Positions 10,576-18,778 of a stretch of 64,000 bases of DNA are shown here, piece by piece (position 1 is the stretch's first letter; the number at the start of each line of letters is the position of its first letter). Position numbers and translations under genes: made by a program. The stretch is from Rouxiella aceris (GTDB taxonomy: Bacteria > Pseudomonadota > Gammaproteobacteria > Enterobacterales > Enterobacteriaceae), in contig NZ_JAADJU010000013.1 in the NCBI RefSeq assembly GCF_012933545.1, positions 62,001-126,000 of the forward strand. Direction: 5' to 3'. Below the pieces are notes generated by a model. The model had not been told where the DNA came from and ran no database searches. It worked only from the letters and a program-made list of their open reading frames with translations.

Positions 10576-11329
10576 GACGATTGAGTTACGCAATATTACC
10601 AAACGCTTTTCCGGCAATACGATTCTCGACGGTATTAATCTGGATATTGCAGCAGGCTCGGTGACGGTGATTTTAGGCCCTTCCGGTTCAGGAAAATCGA
10701 CACTGCTGCGCTGTATTAATCATCTGGAAAAGCTCGACGGCGGTACCATCCGCATTGGCGGCAATCTGGTGGGTTATCAGCAAAAAGGCCAGGCGCTATA
10801 TGAATTAAACAGCCGGCAGATCGCCGCCCAGCGTGCGCAGATTGGCATGGTCTTTCAGCAGTTCAACCTGTTTCCGCATCGCACGGTATTACAGAATATT
10901 ATTGATGCTCCGATGCGGGTCAAAAACCAGCGGCGGCAGCAGGCAGTACTGAAAGCGCGCTCGCTACTGCAGCAGGTGGGTCTGGCCGCGCGGGAAAATG
11001 ACTGGCCGCAACAGTTATCCGGTGGGCAACAGCAGCGTGTGGCCATTGCACGTGCTCTGGCGATGGATCCCGAGGTGATGCTGTTTGATGAACCCACCTC
11101 GGCCCTTGACCCTGAGCTGGTGGGTGAAGTGTTGCAGGTGATTAAAAAGCTGGCGCATTCCGGTATCACCATGGTGATTGTCACCCATGAAGTCGGCTTT
11201 GCCCGCGAAGTGGCAGACAATATAGTCTTTATGGAAGAGGGAAAGATCGTGGCCGCCGGTCCTACCCGGGAGATCCTCGACGATCGCCAAAACCTTCGCG
11301 TGCGCAATTTCTTAGCAACGGTACTCTAA
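10568..11329 (+). CDS. Polar amino-acid ABC transporter ATP-binding protein
   Basis: A 253-residue ATPase of the GlnQ/HisP/YxeO class. Walker A is GPSGSGKST, the Q-loop is [11 protein letters not shown], the signature is LSGGQQQR, Walker B is [12 protein letters not shown] and the switch His lies in IVTHEVGFA. It energises import with the two genes upstream; all three are coupled by overlaps. Directly after its TAA is a hairpin that carries the inserted 132-bp repeat element. Confidence 0.94.
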   Translation: MAETIELRNITKRFSGNTILDGINLDIAAGSVTVILGPSGSGKSTLLRCINHLEKLDGGTIRIGGNLVGYQQKGQALYELNSRQIAAQRAQIGMVFQQFNLFPHRTVLQNIIDAPMRVKNQRRQQAVLKARSLLQQVGLAARENDWPQQLSGGQQQRVAIARALAMDPEVMLFDEPTSALDPELVGEVLQVIKKLAHSGITMVIVTHEVGFAREVADNIVFMEEGKIVAAGPTREILDDRQNLRVRNFLATVL

Positions 11330-11499
11330 GGGAACCCTCAGGTTCCCCCAGACTGCTGACAAAGTCCGTTATTAGGGAGAGTACACCGTTGGGGTCGTAG
11401 CGGGCTTGCCCGCCGGAGCGCCCCTAGGTGTGCTATGCCCGGGTATCTCGATCATCAAGACGACTTTGTCATCAAACTCAGGGAACCCTCAGGTTCCCC
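11330..11499. repeat. 132-bp hairpin-targeting repeat element, copy 1, with flanking duplicated hairpin
   Basis: Two identical copies of the hairpin GGGAACCCTCAGGTTCCCC (11330-11348 and 11481-11499) flank a 132-bp non-coding sequence at 11349-11480. The element starts CAGACTGCTGACAAAGTC and ends GACTTTGTCATCAAACTCA, so TGACAAAGTC forms a terminal inverted repeat. Its centre holds a GC-rich stem (GCGGGC-TT-GCCCGC). The left hairpin immediately follows the ATPase stop codon. The structure reads as insertion into a terminator-like hairpin with duplication of the whole hairpin. Confidence 0.85.
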
Positions 11500-11540
11500 G
11501 TCCGTTGTTGGCCCTTTTTCTGCCAGGACACTCCTCTGCC

Positions 11541-13880
11541 ATGACGGTAAAACCCAGGACTCACAGCGCCCACTGGGGCGCTTTTAGCGCTGAACTGCAA
11601 GATGACAAACTGCTGATCACCCCCTTTGCCGGCGACCCCGATCCCAGCCCGTTGTTAAACAACTTCGTTAACGCCTTACGTCACCCGGTACGCATCGCCA
11701 CACCCATGGTGCGTCGCGGCTGGCTGGAAAATGGCCCCGGACCCGACGATCGAAGGGGAATGGATGAATATATCGCCATTAGTTGGCCGCAGGCCATTGA
11801 GCTGGCGGCGGGGGAGCTATCGCGCGTGGCGGCAGAGTTTGGCCCGCAGGCGGTGTTTGGCGGTTCCTATGGTTGGTCGAGTGCCGGACGTTTTCACCAT
11901 GCCCAGAGCCAGGTTCACCGTTTTCTTAATACCACTATTGGTGGCTATGTCCGCTCGGTCAATAGTTACAGCTCCGGGGCGGCGTCGGTGATCTTGCCGC
12001 ATATTGTCGGTGATATGAATGAAATTGCCCGCCGTGGCGTGAGCTGGGAGGAGATCGCCGAACATAGCCAACTGGTGTTGTCTTTTGGCGGTCTGGCGCT
12101 AAAAAACTCGCAGGTCGCCAGCGGTGGGTTAAGTGAGCACACCGAACGCGGCTTTATTCAGCAGGCAGCCCGGCGTGGTACCCAATTTATCTCGGTCAGC
12201 CCGTTGCAAACCGATTTACCCCAAGAAGCACAGGGTGAGTGGCTGGCCATTCGCCCGGGAACCGACGCCGCACTGATCCTCGGTTTGCTACATGTGCTGG
12301 TTAGCAAGCAGTGGAGTGACGAAGCTTTTCTGGCGCGCTACTGCGTTGGTTGGGACAAAATGGTCGCTTATCTGCAGGGCAAAGAAGACGGTCTGGTGCG
12401 CGACGCCGCCTGGGCTGCCGACATTTGTGGTATTGACGCGGCACGGATCAGCGCACTGGCCACCGAGCTCTATGGCAAGCGGGTGATGATTACGGTAGCT
12501 CACGCGTTGCAGCGCGCCGAGCACGGCGAACAGCCGGTATGGCTGGGATTGGTGTTGGCGGCGGCACTGGGGCAACCGGGACTGCCTGGTGGCGGCTATG
12601 GTTATGCGCTGGGGGCCTTGGGGCATTATGGCAAACATCATAACCAGGTCTCTTTCCCGGCACTGCCGCAGGGGAAAAACGGCGTTGAAGCATTTATCCC
12701 GGTAGCTCGTATTGCCGATATGCTCTTGCACCCAGGAGAAGCCTTTCGCTATAACGGGCAAACCCGGCACTATCCCACGGTCAAGCTGGCCTGGTGGGCA
12801 GGGGGCAATCCATTTCACCATCATCAGCATCTGGCGCGCTTACGGCAGGCATTTAACCGTCTGGATACGCTGATTGTCCATGAAGTGGCCTGGACCGCCA
12901 CTGCCCGTCATGCGGATATTGTCCTGCCTGCCACCATGACGCTCGAACGTGAAGATGTCGGCGGCGCGCCAACGGATCGCCATCTTTTTGCCATGCAACA
13001 ACTGGCTGAACCGTACGGCCAGGCGCGAGATGACTATGCCATTTTTAGCGAACTGGCAAAAAAACTTGGCCGGGAACAGGCGTTTACCGAAGGACGTACT
13101 GCGCGTCAATGGCTAGAACATCTTTATCAGCAAATGCAGGAAAAATGTCAGCAGCAGCAGATCCCGGTACCGGACTTTGACACTTTCTGGCAACAAGGGC
13201 AGCTAACCCTGCCGCAGCTTAAAGATGGCGGCAGGCTATTGCGTCAATTGCGGCGCGATCCCGAACGTTATCCGTTGCCGACGCCCAGTGGTAAAATTGA
13301 AATATTCTCACAGACCATCGCCGATTTTAATGACGCCGACTGTCCGGGTCATGCGGTATGGCTGACGCCACAGCAGCAACCTGATGCCAAGCATCCACTC
13401 TATCTGATTGCCAATCAACCGGCTTCACGGCTGCATAGCCAACTGGACTACGGCCAGCATAGCGTCAACCAGAAACGGGATGGTCGCGAGGTTTGCCGGA
13501 TGCACCCGCAAGATGCCGCGCCGCGAGGTATCGTTGATGGCGATACGGTGAAAATCAGTAATGCACGGGGGGCGGTGTTGGCCAGCGTCGAGATCAGTGA
13601 GCAGATTATGGCCGGGGTGATCCAGTTACCCACCGGGGCCTGGTACGACCCGCAAGATCCCCAGGCCGCGCAGCCCTTGTGCCGTCATGGCAATCCCAAT
13701 GTATTAACCCTGGATATCGGCACATCCTCGCTGGCGCAAGGCTGCTGCGGGCAGATCACCCTGGTAGAGATTGCCCGTTATCAGGGAACACCGCCGCAGG
13801 TCAGGGCGTTTGAGCCTCCGACCATTGGCGATCGGCTAGTTGTTGGCGGAAATCGCAAAGGTGGTGAGGCGTTGGGCTAA
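11541..13880 (+). CDS. BisC/TorA-type molybdopterin oxidoreductase (S- or N-oxide reductase)
   Basis: A 779-residue protein of the DMSO-reductase family, closest in my memory to E. coli biotin sulfoxide reductase BisC. Shared features are the AHWGAF start, the GSYGWSSAGRFH segment, the molybdenum-ligand serine region NSYSSGAA (Ser144 probable), the WWAGGNPFHHHQ block and the C-terminal dinucleotide-binding domain (QPASRLHSQLDYG). No Tat signal is visible, so it is cytoplasmic. The open frame extends back to 11406, but that part lies in the inserted repeat, so ATG 11541 is chosen. In this cluster it could reduce a sulfoxide of the imported thioether (inference). Its last 45 bp overlap the end of the opposite-strand PrpD gene. 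Confidence 0.85.
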   Translation: MTVKPRTHSAHWGAFSAELQDDKLLITPFAGDPDPSPLLNNFVNALRHPVRIATPMVRRGWLENGPGPDDRRGMDEYIAISWPQAIELAAGELSRVAAEFGPQAVFGGSYGWSSAGRFHHAQSQVHRFLNTTIGGYVRSVNSYSSGAASVILPHIVGDMNEIARRGVSWEEIAEHSQLVLSFGGLALKNSQVASGGLSEHTERGFIQQAARRGTQFISVSPLQTDLPQEAQGEWLAIRPGTDAALILGLLHVLVSKQWSDEAFLARYCVGWDKMVAYLQGKEDGLVRDAAWAADICGIDAARISALATELYGKRVMITVAHALQRAEHGEQPVWLGLVLAAALGQPGLPGGGYGYALGALGHYGKHHNQVSFPALPQGKNGVEAFIPVARIADMLLHPGEAFRYNGQTRHYPTVKLAWWAGGNPFHHHQHLARLRQAFNRLDTLIVHEVAWTATARHADIVLPATMTLEREDVGGAPTDRHLFAMQQLAEPYGQARDDYAIFSELAKKLGREQAFTEGRTARQWLEHLYQQMQEKCQQQQIPVPDFDTFWQQGQLTLPQLKDGGRLLRQLRRDPERYPLPTPSGKIEIFSQTIADFNDADCPGHAVWLTPQQQPDAKHPLYLIANQPASRLHSQLDYGQHSVNQKRDGREVCRMHPQDAAPRGIVDGDTVKISNARGAVLASVEISEQIMAGVIQLPTGAWYDPQDPQAAQPLCRHGNPNVLTLDIGTSSLAQGCCGQITLVEIARYQGTPPQVRAFEPPTIGDRLVVGGNRKGGEALG

Positions 13881-15203
13881 CTGTTGTACGGCAGCGGGCG
13901 TTGTCAGTTGGCACAGTTGCGCGATCTCATCCCTTTGCTGATCACTACGCGTTGGCAGGCAGCTATGCAGTTTCTGTTGCAGGTCAATGCCCATCGCCAG
14001 GCTTTGCTGGCGGCTAATGCGGCATTGCAGTTGTTCGCCATTTTGTCGATAAAGCGTGACCTGATGAAAACGCAGGCCAGGGTTTATCTCATCTGGCGGC
14101 GCAGTGATATCCGCGCAGCGTTGGACTTTAGTGGCCAATGCCGCGATATCGGCCTGCACCGGGCCTTCCGCAAAATCCTGCAGCTTCAGTTGCCCGTTCA
14201 GCAAGCTGGCGGCTATCACATATTCCAGACTAAAGCGCGCTTCAACGCCGCTGCCAGGCTGGCGTACTGACGCGGCAATATCGCCACCAGGAGGGAAGGT
14301 GACAACTATGCTGTTCAGATCGTCGTACAGGGAGGCTAGCGGTCTACCGCTGCACTGTAACCACTGGGTACGCAGTTGCCGGGCAGCATCCGCAGCGCTA
14401 TGGGTGCCCGCGCAGGTGGGGTAAGGCTTAAACTCCAGCCCCGGCGTAACGATACGCCAGGGGGCGGCCCAGTTTGCTGTCAGCAGATCTGGCCGCTGTT
14501 GTCCGCCGCCACTGCTGGCAAGAAAAGCCTCCAGTACCTGGCTGTGTTGTCCTTGCAGCCCGGCCAGGCTAAGTTGACAGGCGATCACCGCCGACTGGGC
14601 GGCAAAGCCGGCGTGCAGCGGTTTTACCGCCGACGCAAACTGCGCACGCAGGCCGCTGGCCCGGGTGGCGGCAATCCCCAACAGATTGGCGGTAACGGCA
14701 ACGCTGGCGTTAAGCAGTCTGGCGGCAGCGGCGGCCGCAGCAAGAGTACCTAGAGTGGCAGTATTATGAAATCCGGCCAGATAATGGCGAGGTCCGGCGG
14801 CCAGTCCCAGTCTGCCTGCGGTTTCGATGCCAATAATATAGGCATCAAGCAGTTTCTCGCCAACAAGGTCGGGGATCTCGCGCGCCAGGGCAAACAGCAC
14901 CGGCAGGATCACCGTACTGGGATGGCCACGAAAATCCGCATGAAAATCGTCGAAATCCAATGCATGACCGGCATAACCCAGCAATAGCGCCCGGGTTTGT
15001 GCGTCTTGGCCATAAAACACCTGACGCACAGCGGCTAAGCCGCTGTCGTTAATATCGCCCTCAACAATCGGCAGGGCGACGGCGGTAAAGTCGAGGATGC
15101 CGGCCCGGGCTTTGCTTCGCGCCTCTGCGTCCGGTTGGGAATGAACTATGCATTCAGCCAGGTCCCGGGTTATCTGCCGTTGCTTCTCAGATTGCTGGCT
15201 CAT
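13836..15203 (-). CDS. MmgE/PrpD-family protein (YxeQ-like)
   Basis: A 455-residue MmgE/PrpD member, a fold that includes 2-methylcitrate dehydratase and iminodisuccinate epimerase. Visible family blocks are LLGYAGHALDFDDFHADFRGHPSTVILP (residues about 80-110) and FKPYPTCAGTHSAADAARQL (about 270-290). Its start codon overlaps the stop of the M20 gene by 4 bp, so it is the last gene of the minus-strand operon. Bacillus yxeQ occupies a matching place. An epimerase acting on the succinyl stereocentre would make sense but is inference. Confidence 0.85.
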   Translation of the reverse strand: MSQQSEKQRQITRDLAECIVHSQPDAEARSKARAGILDFTAVALPIVEGDINDSGLAAVRQVFYGQDAQTRALLLGYAGHALDFDDFHADFRGHPSTVILPVLFALAREIPDLVGEKLLDAYIIGIETAGRLGLAAGPRHYLAGFHNTATLGTLAAAAAAARLLNASVAVTANLLGIAATRASGLRAQFASAVKPLHAGFAAQSAVIACQLSLAGLQGQHSQVLEAFLASSGGGQQRPDLLTANWAAPWRIVTPGLEFKPYPTCAGTHSAADAARQLRTQWLQCSGRPLASLYDDLNSIVVTFPPGGDIAASVRQPGSGVEARFSLEYVIAASLLNGQLKLQDFAEGPVQADIAALATKVQRCADITAPPDEINPGLRFHQVTLYRQNGEQLQCRISRQQSLAMGIDLQQKLHSCLPTRSDQQRDEIAQLCQLTTPAAVQQLAQRLTTFAISANN

Positions 15204-16351
15204 TGCAGCTTTTCCAGCGCATTAACGGCCAGCAGATGTAAATAATCAGCAGCAGGGAACAGCGCCCGATCGTCGACGCGAAAGGCCGGATGGTGCAGGG
15301 CAAAAGGCCCGCCGGAGCCAACCATAATAAATGCGCCAGGTATCTGTTGCTGGTAAAACGCAAAATCTTCACCTATCGGACTGGCTTCCAGGATGCGTGC
15401 GGTAAAACCGGCGGCCGGCCCCTGAGCCAGCGCAAACTCAACCCATTGCGCATCATTGACCACCGATGGCGGTCCTGGCTGCCAGTTAAGGGTGATTTTT
15501 GCGTCAAAAGCTTCGCCAATACCCTGCAACAACTGACGTAAACGACGTTCGATCAGTTGACGAGTTTGCGGGTTAAAGGTGCGCACCGTACCTTCAAGCC
15601 AGGCCTGATCGGGGATAACATTCCAGGTGGTGCCGCTATGGACTTGCGTAATCGACACCACGGCGTTGTGATCGGAAGGTACATTGCGGCTAAGCAGGGT
15701 TTGTACCGCGCCTATCACCTGACCCAGAATAATAATAGGATCATTACCTTCATGGGGGCGGGCCGCATGGCTGCCGGTGGCCGCAATTTTAATATCAAAA
15801 CGATCGACCCCGGCGGTTAAGGCTCCGGCCTTACTGCCAATCACGCCTACCGGTAGCGAAGGATCGTTATGCAGGCCAAAGATCACCCTGGCCTGATCGA
15901 GTGCGCCGGTAGCGATCAGTGCCGGTGCTCCCTGACCGGTTTCCTCAGCCGCCTGAAACAACACTCGCACCCGACCGGGCAGGCGATGCTCGATCTGTTT
16001 AAGCAAAATAGCCGCCCCCAATGCCGCCGAGGCGTGAAAATCATGACCGCAGGCATGCATCACTCCGGGATGTTGCGAGGCATATTCGACGCCAGACTGT
16101 TCTTCAATGGGCAGGGCATCGATATCAGCGCGCAATACCACCAAATGTGGTGACTGTGCATCACCCAGTTCGGCCACCAGCCCGGTACTTAGCGGCAGGT
16201 CGAGAATGCGGATCTGATGCTTAGCCAATGCTGCCTTGATGCGGGCCGTAGTGGCAAATTCCTGGTTGGATAGTTCAGGGAATCGGTGCATTTCAAGGCG
16301 AAAGGCCTGAATAAAGTGCGCGATGTCCTGATGTTCAGGAAGGATGTTCAT
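15200..16351 (-). CDS. M20-family N-acyl-amino-acid amidohydrolase (YxeP-like)
   Basis: Dinuclear metal amidohydrolase of 383 residues. The metal and catalytic motifs are LRADIDALP (about 73-81), HACGHDFH (99-106) and AAEETGQGA (about 134-142), as in hippurate hydrolase and N-acetylcysteine deacetylase. The ATG at 16351 has AGGAA 7 nt upstream and is preferred to a TTG 21 nt earlier. Together with the GNAT gene just upstream it forms an acetylate/deacetylate pair, which matches YxeL and YxeP in the S-(2-succino)cysteine route. Confidence 0.88.
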   Translation of the reverse strand: MNILPEHQDIAHFIQAFRLEMHRFPELSNQEFATTARIKAALAKHQIRILDLPLSTGLVAELGDAQSPHLVVLRADIDALPIEEQSGVEYASQHPGVMHACGHDFHASAALGAAILLKQIEHRLPGRVRVLFQAAEETGQGAPALIATGALDQARVIFGLHNDPSLPVGVIGSKAGALTAGVDRFDIKIAATGSHAARPHEGNDPIIILGQVIGAVQTLLSRNVPSDHNAVVSITQVHSGTTWNVIPDQAWLEGTVRTFNPQTRQLIERRLRQLLQGIGEAFDAKITLNWQPGPPSVVNDAQWVEFALAQGPAAGFTARILEASPIGEDFAFYQQQIPGAFIMVGSGGPFALHHPAFRVDDRALFPAADYLHLLAVNALEKLQ

Positions 16352-16390
16352 AATGGTTTTCCTGTAGGGCAAGACCGGATCGGGTCGCCG

Positions 16391-16921
16391 TTAGCGGGTA
16401 GTTTGAGCAGATAGCCAGTGTTGATGGCCAGCAGGATCGAGGATCTTTTGCATATACAGCGTGATATGCCCCTTGCCGAGATCCACCTGGTGCATAGGGA
16501 TAAAACCGCGTTTTTGATACATGGCCTGTAACCAGGGATGACTGACGGCAGTGCCGAGAGAGACCGCAGGGGCTTTAAGCTGCTTGCGTAATATCTCTTC
16601 TTCGATCCACTCCAGCAGTTTTTTGCCCCACCCCTGGCCCTGAGAGGCGGGATGGACGCCAAACCAGCCAATATGCGGCAATCCAAAAGGACCAGGCAAC
16701 GGCCCCCAGGGATAGCGCAGAGTCAGGGACGCCATCATTTGACCATCAACCGACAGCGCGTAGACGCCGTGATCGTGCAGATGGCGGTTAACCCTGGCCA
16801 GATCGGCGGTGGCGGCATCAAAATGGATCCCCAGTTCGCGAATTGGCGCATAGGCGGCCAGCATCAGCGTCAGATAGGCATGGTTGTCTTCAAGGGTCAG
16901 TTGTCTAAATTCGAGATCCAT
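16391..16921 (-). CDS. GNAT-family N-acetyltransferase (YxeL/SnaB-like)
   Basis: A 176-residue acetyltransferase. The acetyl-CoA loop is visible as VHPASQGQGWGKKLL (a Q/RxxGxG/A variant), and the fold runs from the N-terminal FRQLTLEDNHAYL. It begins 12 nt after the lyase stop, within the same minus-strand operon. Proposed to N-acetylate the imported amino acid before C-S cleavage, by analogy with YxeL/SnaB. The family is seen directly; the substrate is inferred from neighbours. Confidence 0.82.
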   Translation of the reverse strand: MDLEFRQLTLEDNHAYLTLMLAAYAPIRELGIHFDAATADLARVNRHLHDHGVYALSVDGQMMASLTLRYPWGPLPGPFGLPHIGWFGVHPASQGQGWGKKLLEWIEEEILRKQLKAPAVSLGTAVSHPWLQAMYQKRGFIPMHQVDLGKGHITLYMQKILDPAGHQHWLSAQTTR

Positions 16922-16933
16922 TAATCCTGTTAC

Positions 16934-18301
16934 CTAAAGGGGAGAAAGAAAGCCCGACGCATCGGCAAAGCGCAGTGTTTGCGCCACTTTTTGCGCCGCA
17001 CTGCCAATGTATTGCGCCGGATCCAGCCAGCTATCGAGTTGTTCTGGCGTGACGCTGTCACTTATTACGCTATCTTCAAGGAGTACGCTTTTAAAGGCGC
17101 GCTGCGATTCAAAAGCCTCCATGGCGCATTGATAGACCCGGTGATGTGCACTCTGCTTACCGAGTTTCTTGCCCAGTTCAAACATCACCTTTTCCGACAT
17201 CAACAAACCATCCTGGAGTTGTAGATTGGCCAGCATACGTGCCTGATTCACTTTCAGTCCGCTAAGGATCCCCTGCGCATTCTGCAACTGGGCCGAAAGA
17301 TAGATGCAAATTTCTGGCAGAGCCAGCCATTCGGCACGCCAGCTCATGGCATCACGTTCATGTTCAACGTGCATAGATTCGTACATTAGCGAGGCGCTTT
17401 TCAGCACCGGGGCGGTCAGACTGGCCAGTCCTTCCAGCGCTGCCGGATTGCGTTTGTGCGGCATGGTAGAAGAGCCTACTTTGCCTGCCGAGAAAGGCTC
17501 TTCGACCTCGTTGATCTCGGTGCGCATCAGGTTGTATAGCTCGTTGCCGATTTTGCCCAGCGTGCCGCTAATTAATACTGCCACCGAGGCGAATTCCGAG
17601 AAACGGTCACGTGCTGCCTGCCAGCCAATATTGGGGCAGTGCAATCCAAGGCGTTCCAGGGTACGTCGTTCAACTTCTGGTCCCTCGGGGCCCATCGCGG
17701 CATAGGTACAGATTGCGCCGCTCAGGTTGCCGGTCAACAGCCTTGGGCGAATTTCCGCAATGCGGGTGAGATGGCGAATAAACTCATCAAGCCACACCGC
17801 TACTTTAAAACCGAAGGTGGTCGGTTGTGCCTGCATACCATGGGTGCGCCCGGCCATTAATGTGTACTGATGGCTCTCGGCGAGTTGCTTAAGCGCGGCA
17901 GCAACCGCCCGGCAATCGCGATCAATAATCGCCAGCGCTTGCTTCAACTGCAGCACTGTTCCGGTATCGACAATATCCTGGGTAGTGACGCCATAGTGAA
18001 TATATTCCCCGGCTTCGCCGCATTGCTGTTGCAAAGCGTTAAGGGTTGGCATCAGGGAGTGTTTCAGCCGCAGGCCATCACGGGCCAGTACGGCGAGATC
18101 CAGCTTGCTGGCATCGGCGCATTCGGCAATGGTATGTGCGGCGGCGGCAGGAATAATCTGCATTTCGCCTTCGGTTACCGCTAATGCCACTTCAACCTCA
18201 ATCTGTTTTTCCAGTCGTTTTGTTTCCGACCAGATGTCGCGCATTTCTGCTGTGCCAAAATTATTACCCAGTAAAAGATAGTCGATAGGATGGGATGGCA
18301 T
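16934..18301 (-). CDS. Fumarase-superfamily lyase (candidate S-(2-succino) lyase)
   Basis: A 455-residue member of the adenylosuccinate/argininosuccinate lyase superfamily. It shows the superfamily signature GSSTMPHKRNP (276-286), the HYGVTTQD block (102-109) and the GRTHGMQAQPTTFG block (151-164). It is not housekeeping purB, which has other neighbours and a different N-terminus. Members split succinyl adducts into fumarate and an amine or thiol. First gene of the operon lyase-GNAT-M20-PrpD. From memory, a S-(2-succino) lyase of this superfamily was described in a Dickeya-type pathway; this gene is a candidate orthologue. Confidence 0.8.
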   Translation of the reverse strand: MPSHPIDYLLLGNNFGTAEMRDIWSETKRLEKQIEVEVALAVTEGEMQIIPAAAAHTIAECADASKLDLAVLARDGLRLKHSLMPTLNALQQQCGEAGEYIHYGVTTQDIVDTGTVLQLKQALAIIDRDCRAVAAALKQLAESHQYTLMAGRTHGMQAQPTTFGFKVAVWLDEFIRHLTRIAEIRPRLLTGNLSGAICTYAAMGPEGPEVERRTLERLGLHCPNIGWQAARDRFSEFASVAVLISGTLGKIGNELYNLMRTEINEVEEPFSAGKVGSSTMPHKRNPAALEGLASLTAPVLKSASLMYESMHVEHERDAMSWRAEWLALPEICIYLSAQLQNAQGILSGLKVNQARMLANLQLQDGLLMSEKVMFELGKKLGKQSAHHRVYQCAMEAFESQRAFKSVLLEDSVISDSVTPEQLDSWLDPAQYIGSAAQKVAQTLRFADASGFLSPL

Positions 18302-18778
18302 AAGGGCCTCAGTAATACCTGATGGGGAAATTAAAAGTCGGCGGAGATAGTATTTATTAAAATCATTCCGCTACGGATGCTTTTTTAATAAGCCTCATCA
18401 GCCCCTATCATTTCTTTGATCCAGCACAATTTGCAAGCCATTTCATTTCTATAGCTAAATTTTATCTATATTAATGATTATTTTAGAAAAGGAATTAGCC
18501 AGTAAGTTATTGCTTATTTATTTAATTCTCGTAGCATAATGGCAGGATTTAATTATCGTTAGTGATCCATTTATACAATAAAAATCAATGGGTAATATTT
18601 ATCAGCAAGATGCCGGGTTTAATCAATTGAGATAGCTATTAGCATAAGGTAGACAGGTTACTACAGTGCCAACTATCAACTCGCCGCTACACCATCATTT
18701 TCTGTTCATCCTGTGTGCGCTAGTGAATAAATATATTCCTCCTCTTGCCCGTCATTACAATAAAAAATAAGGAAAACC
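18302..18778. other. AT-rich divergent promoter region of the sulfur-adduct cluster
   Basis: A gene-free, AT-rich stretch of 477 bp between the minus-strand lyase operon and the plus-strand monooxygenase. No convincing reading frame or RNA gene is visible. Near the plus-strand gene is the imperfect inverted repeat GAATAAATATATTC (18725-18738). It might be a LysR-type (CysB-like) site, but this is weak. Confidence 0.5.

Noticed and set aside
11406-11540. In-frame 45-codon extension at the start of the BisC-like protein
   Set aside because: This part is read through the inserted repeat element and the duplicated hairpin, so it is unlikely to be coding; ATG 11541 gives the family start.
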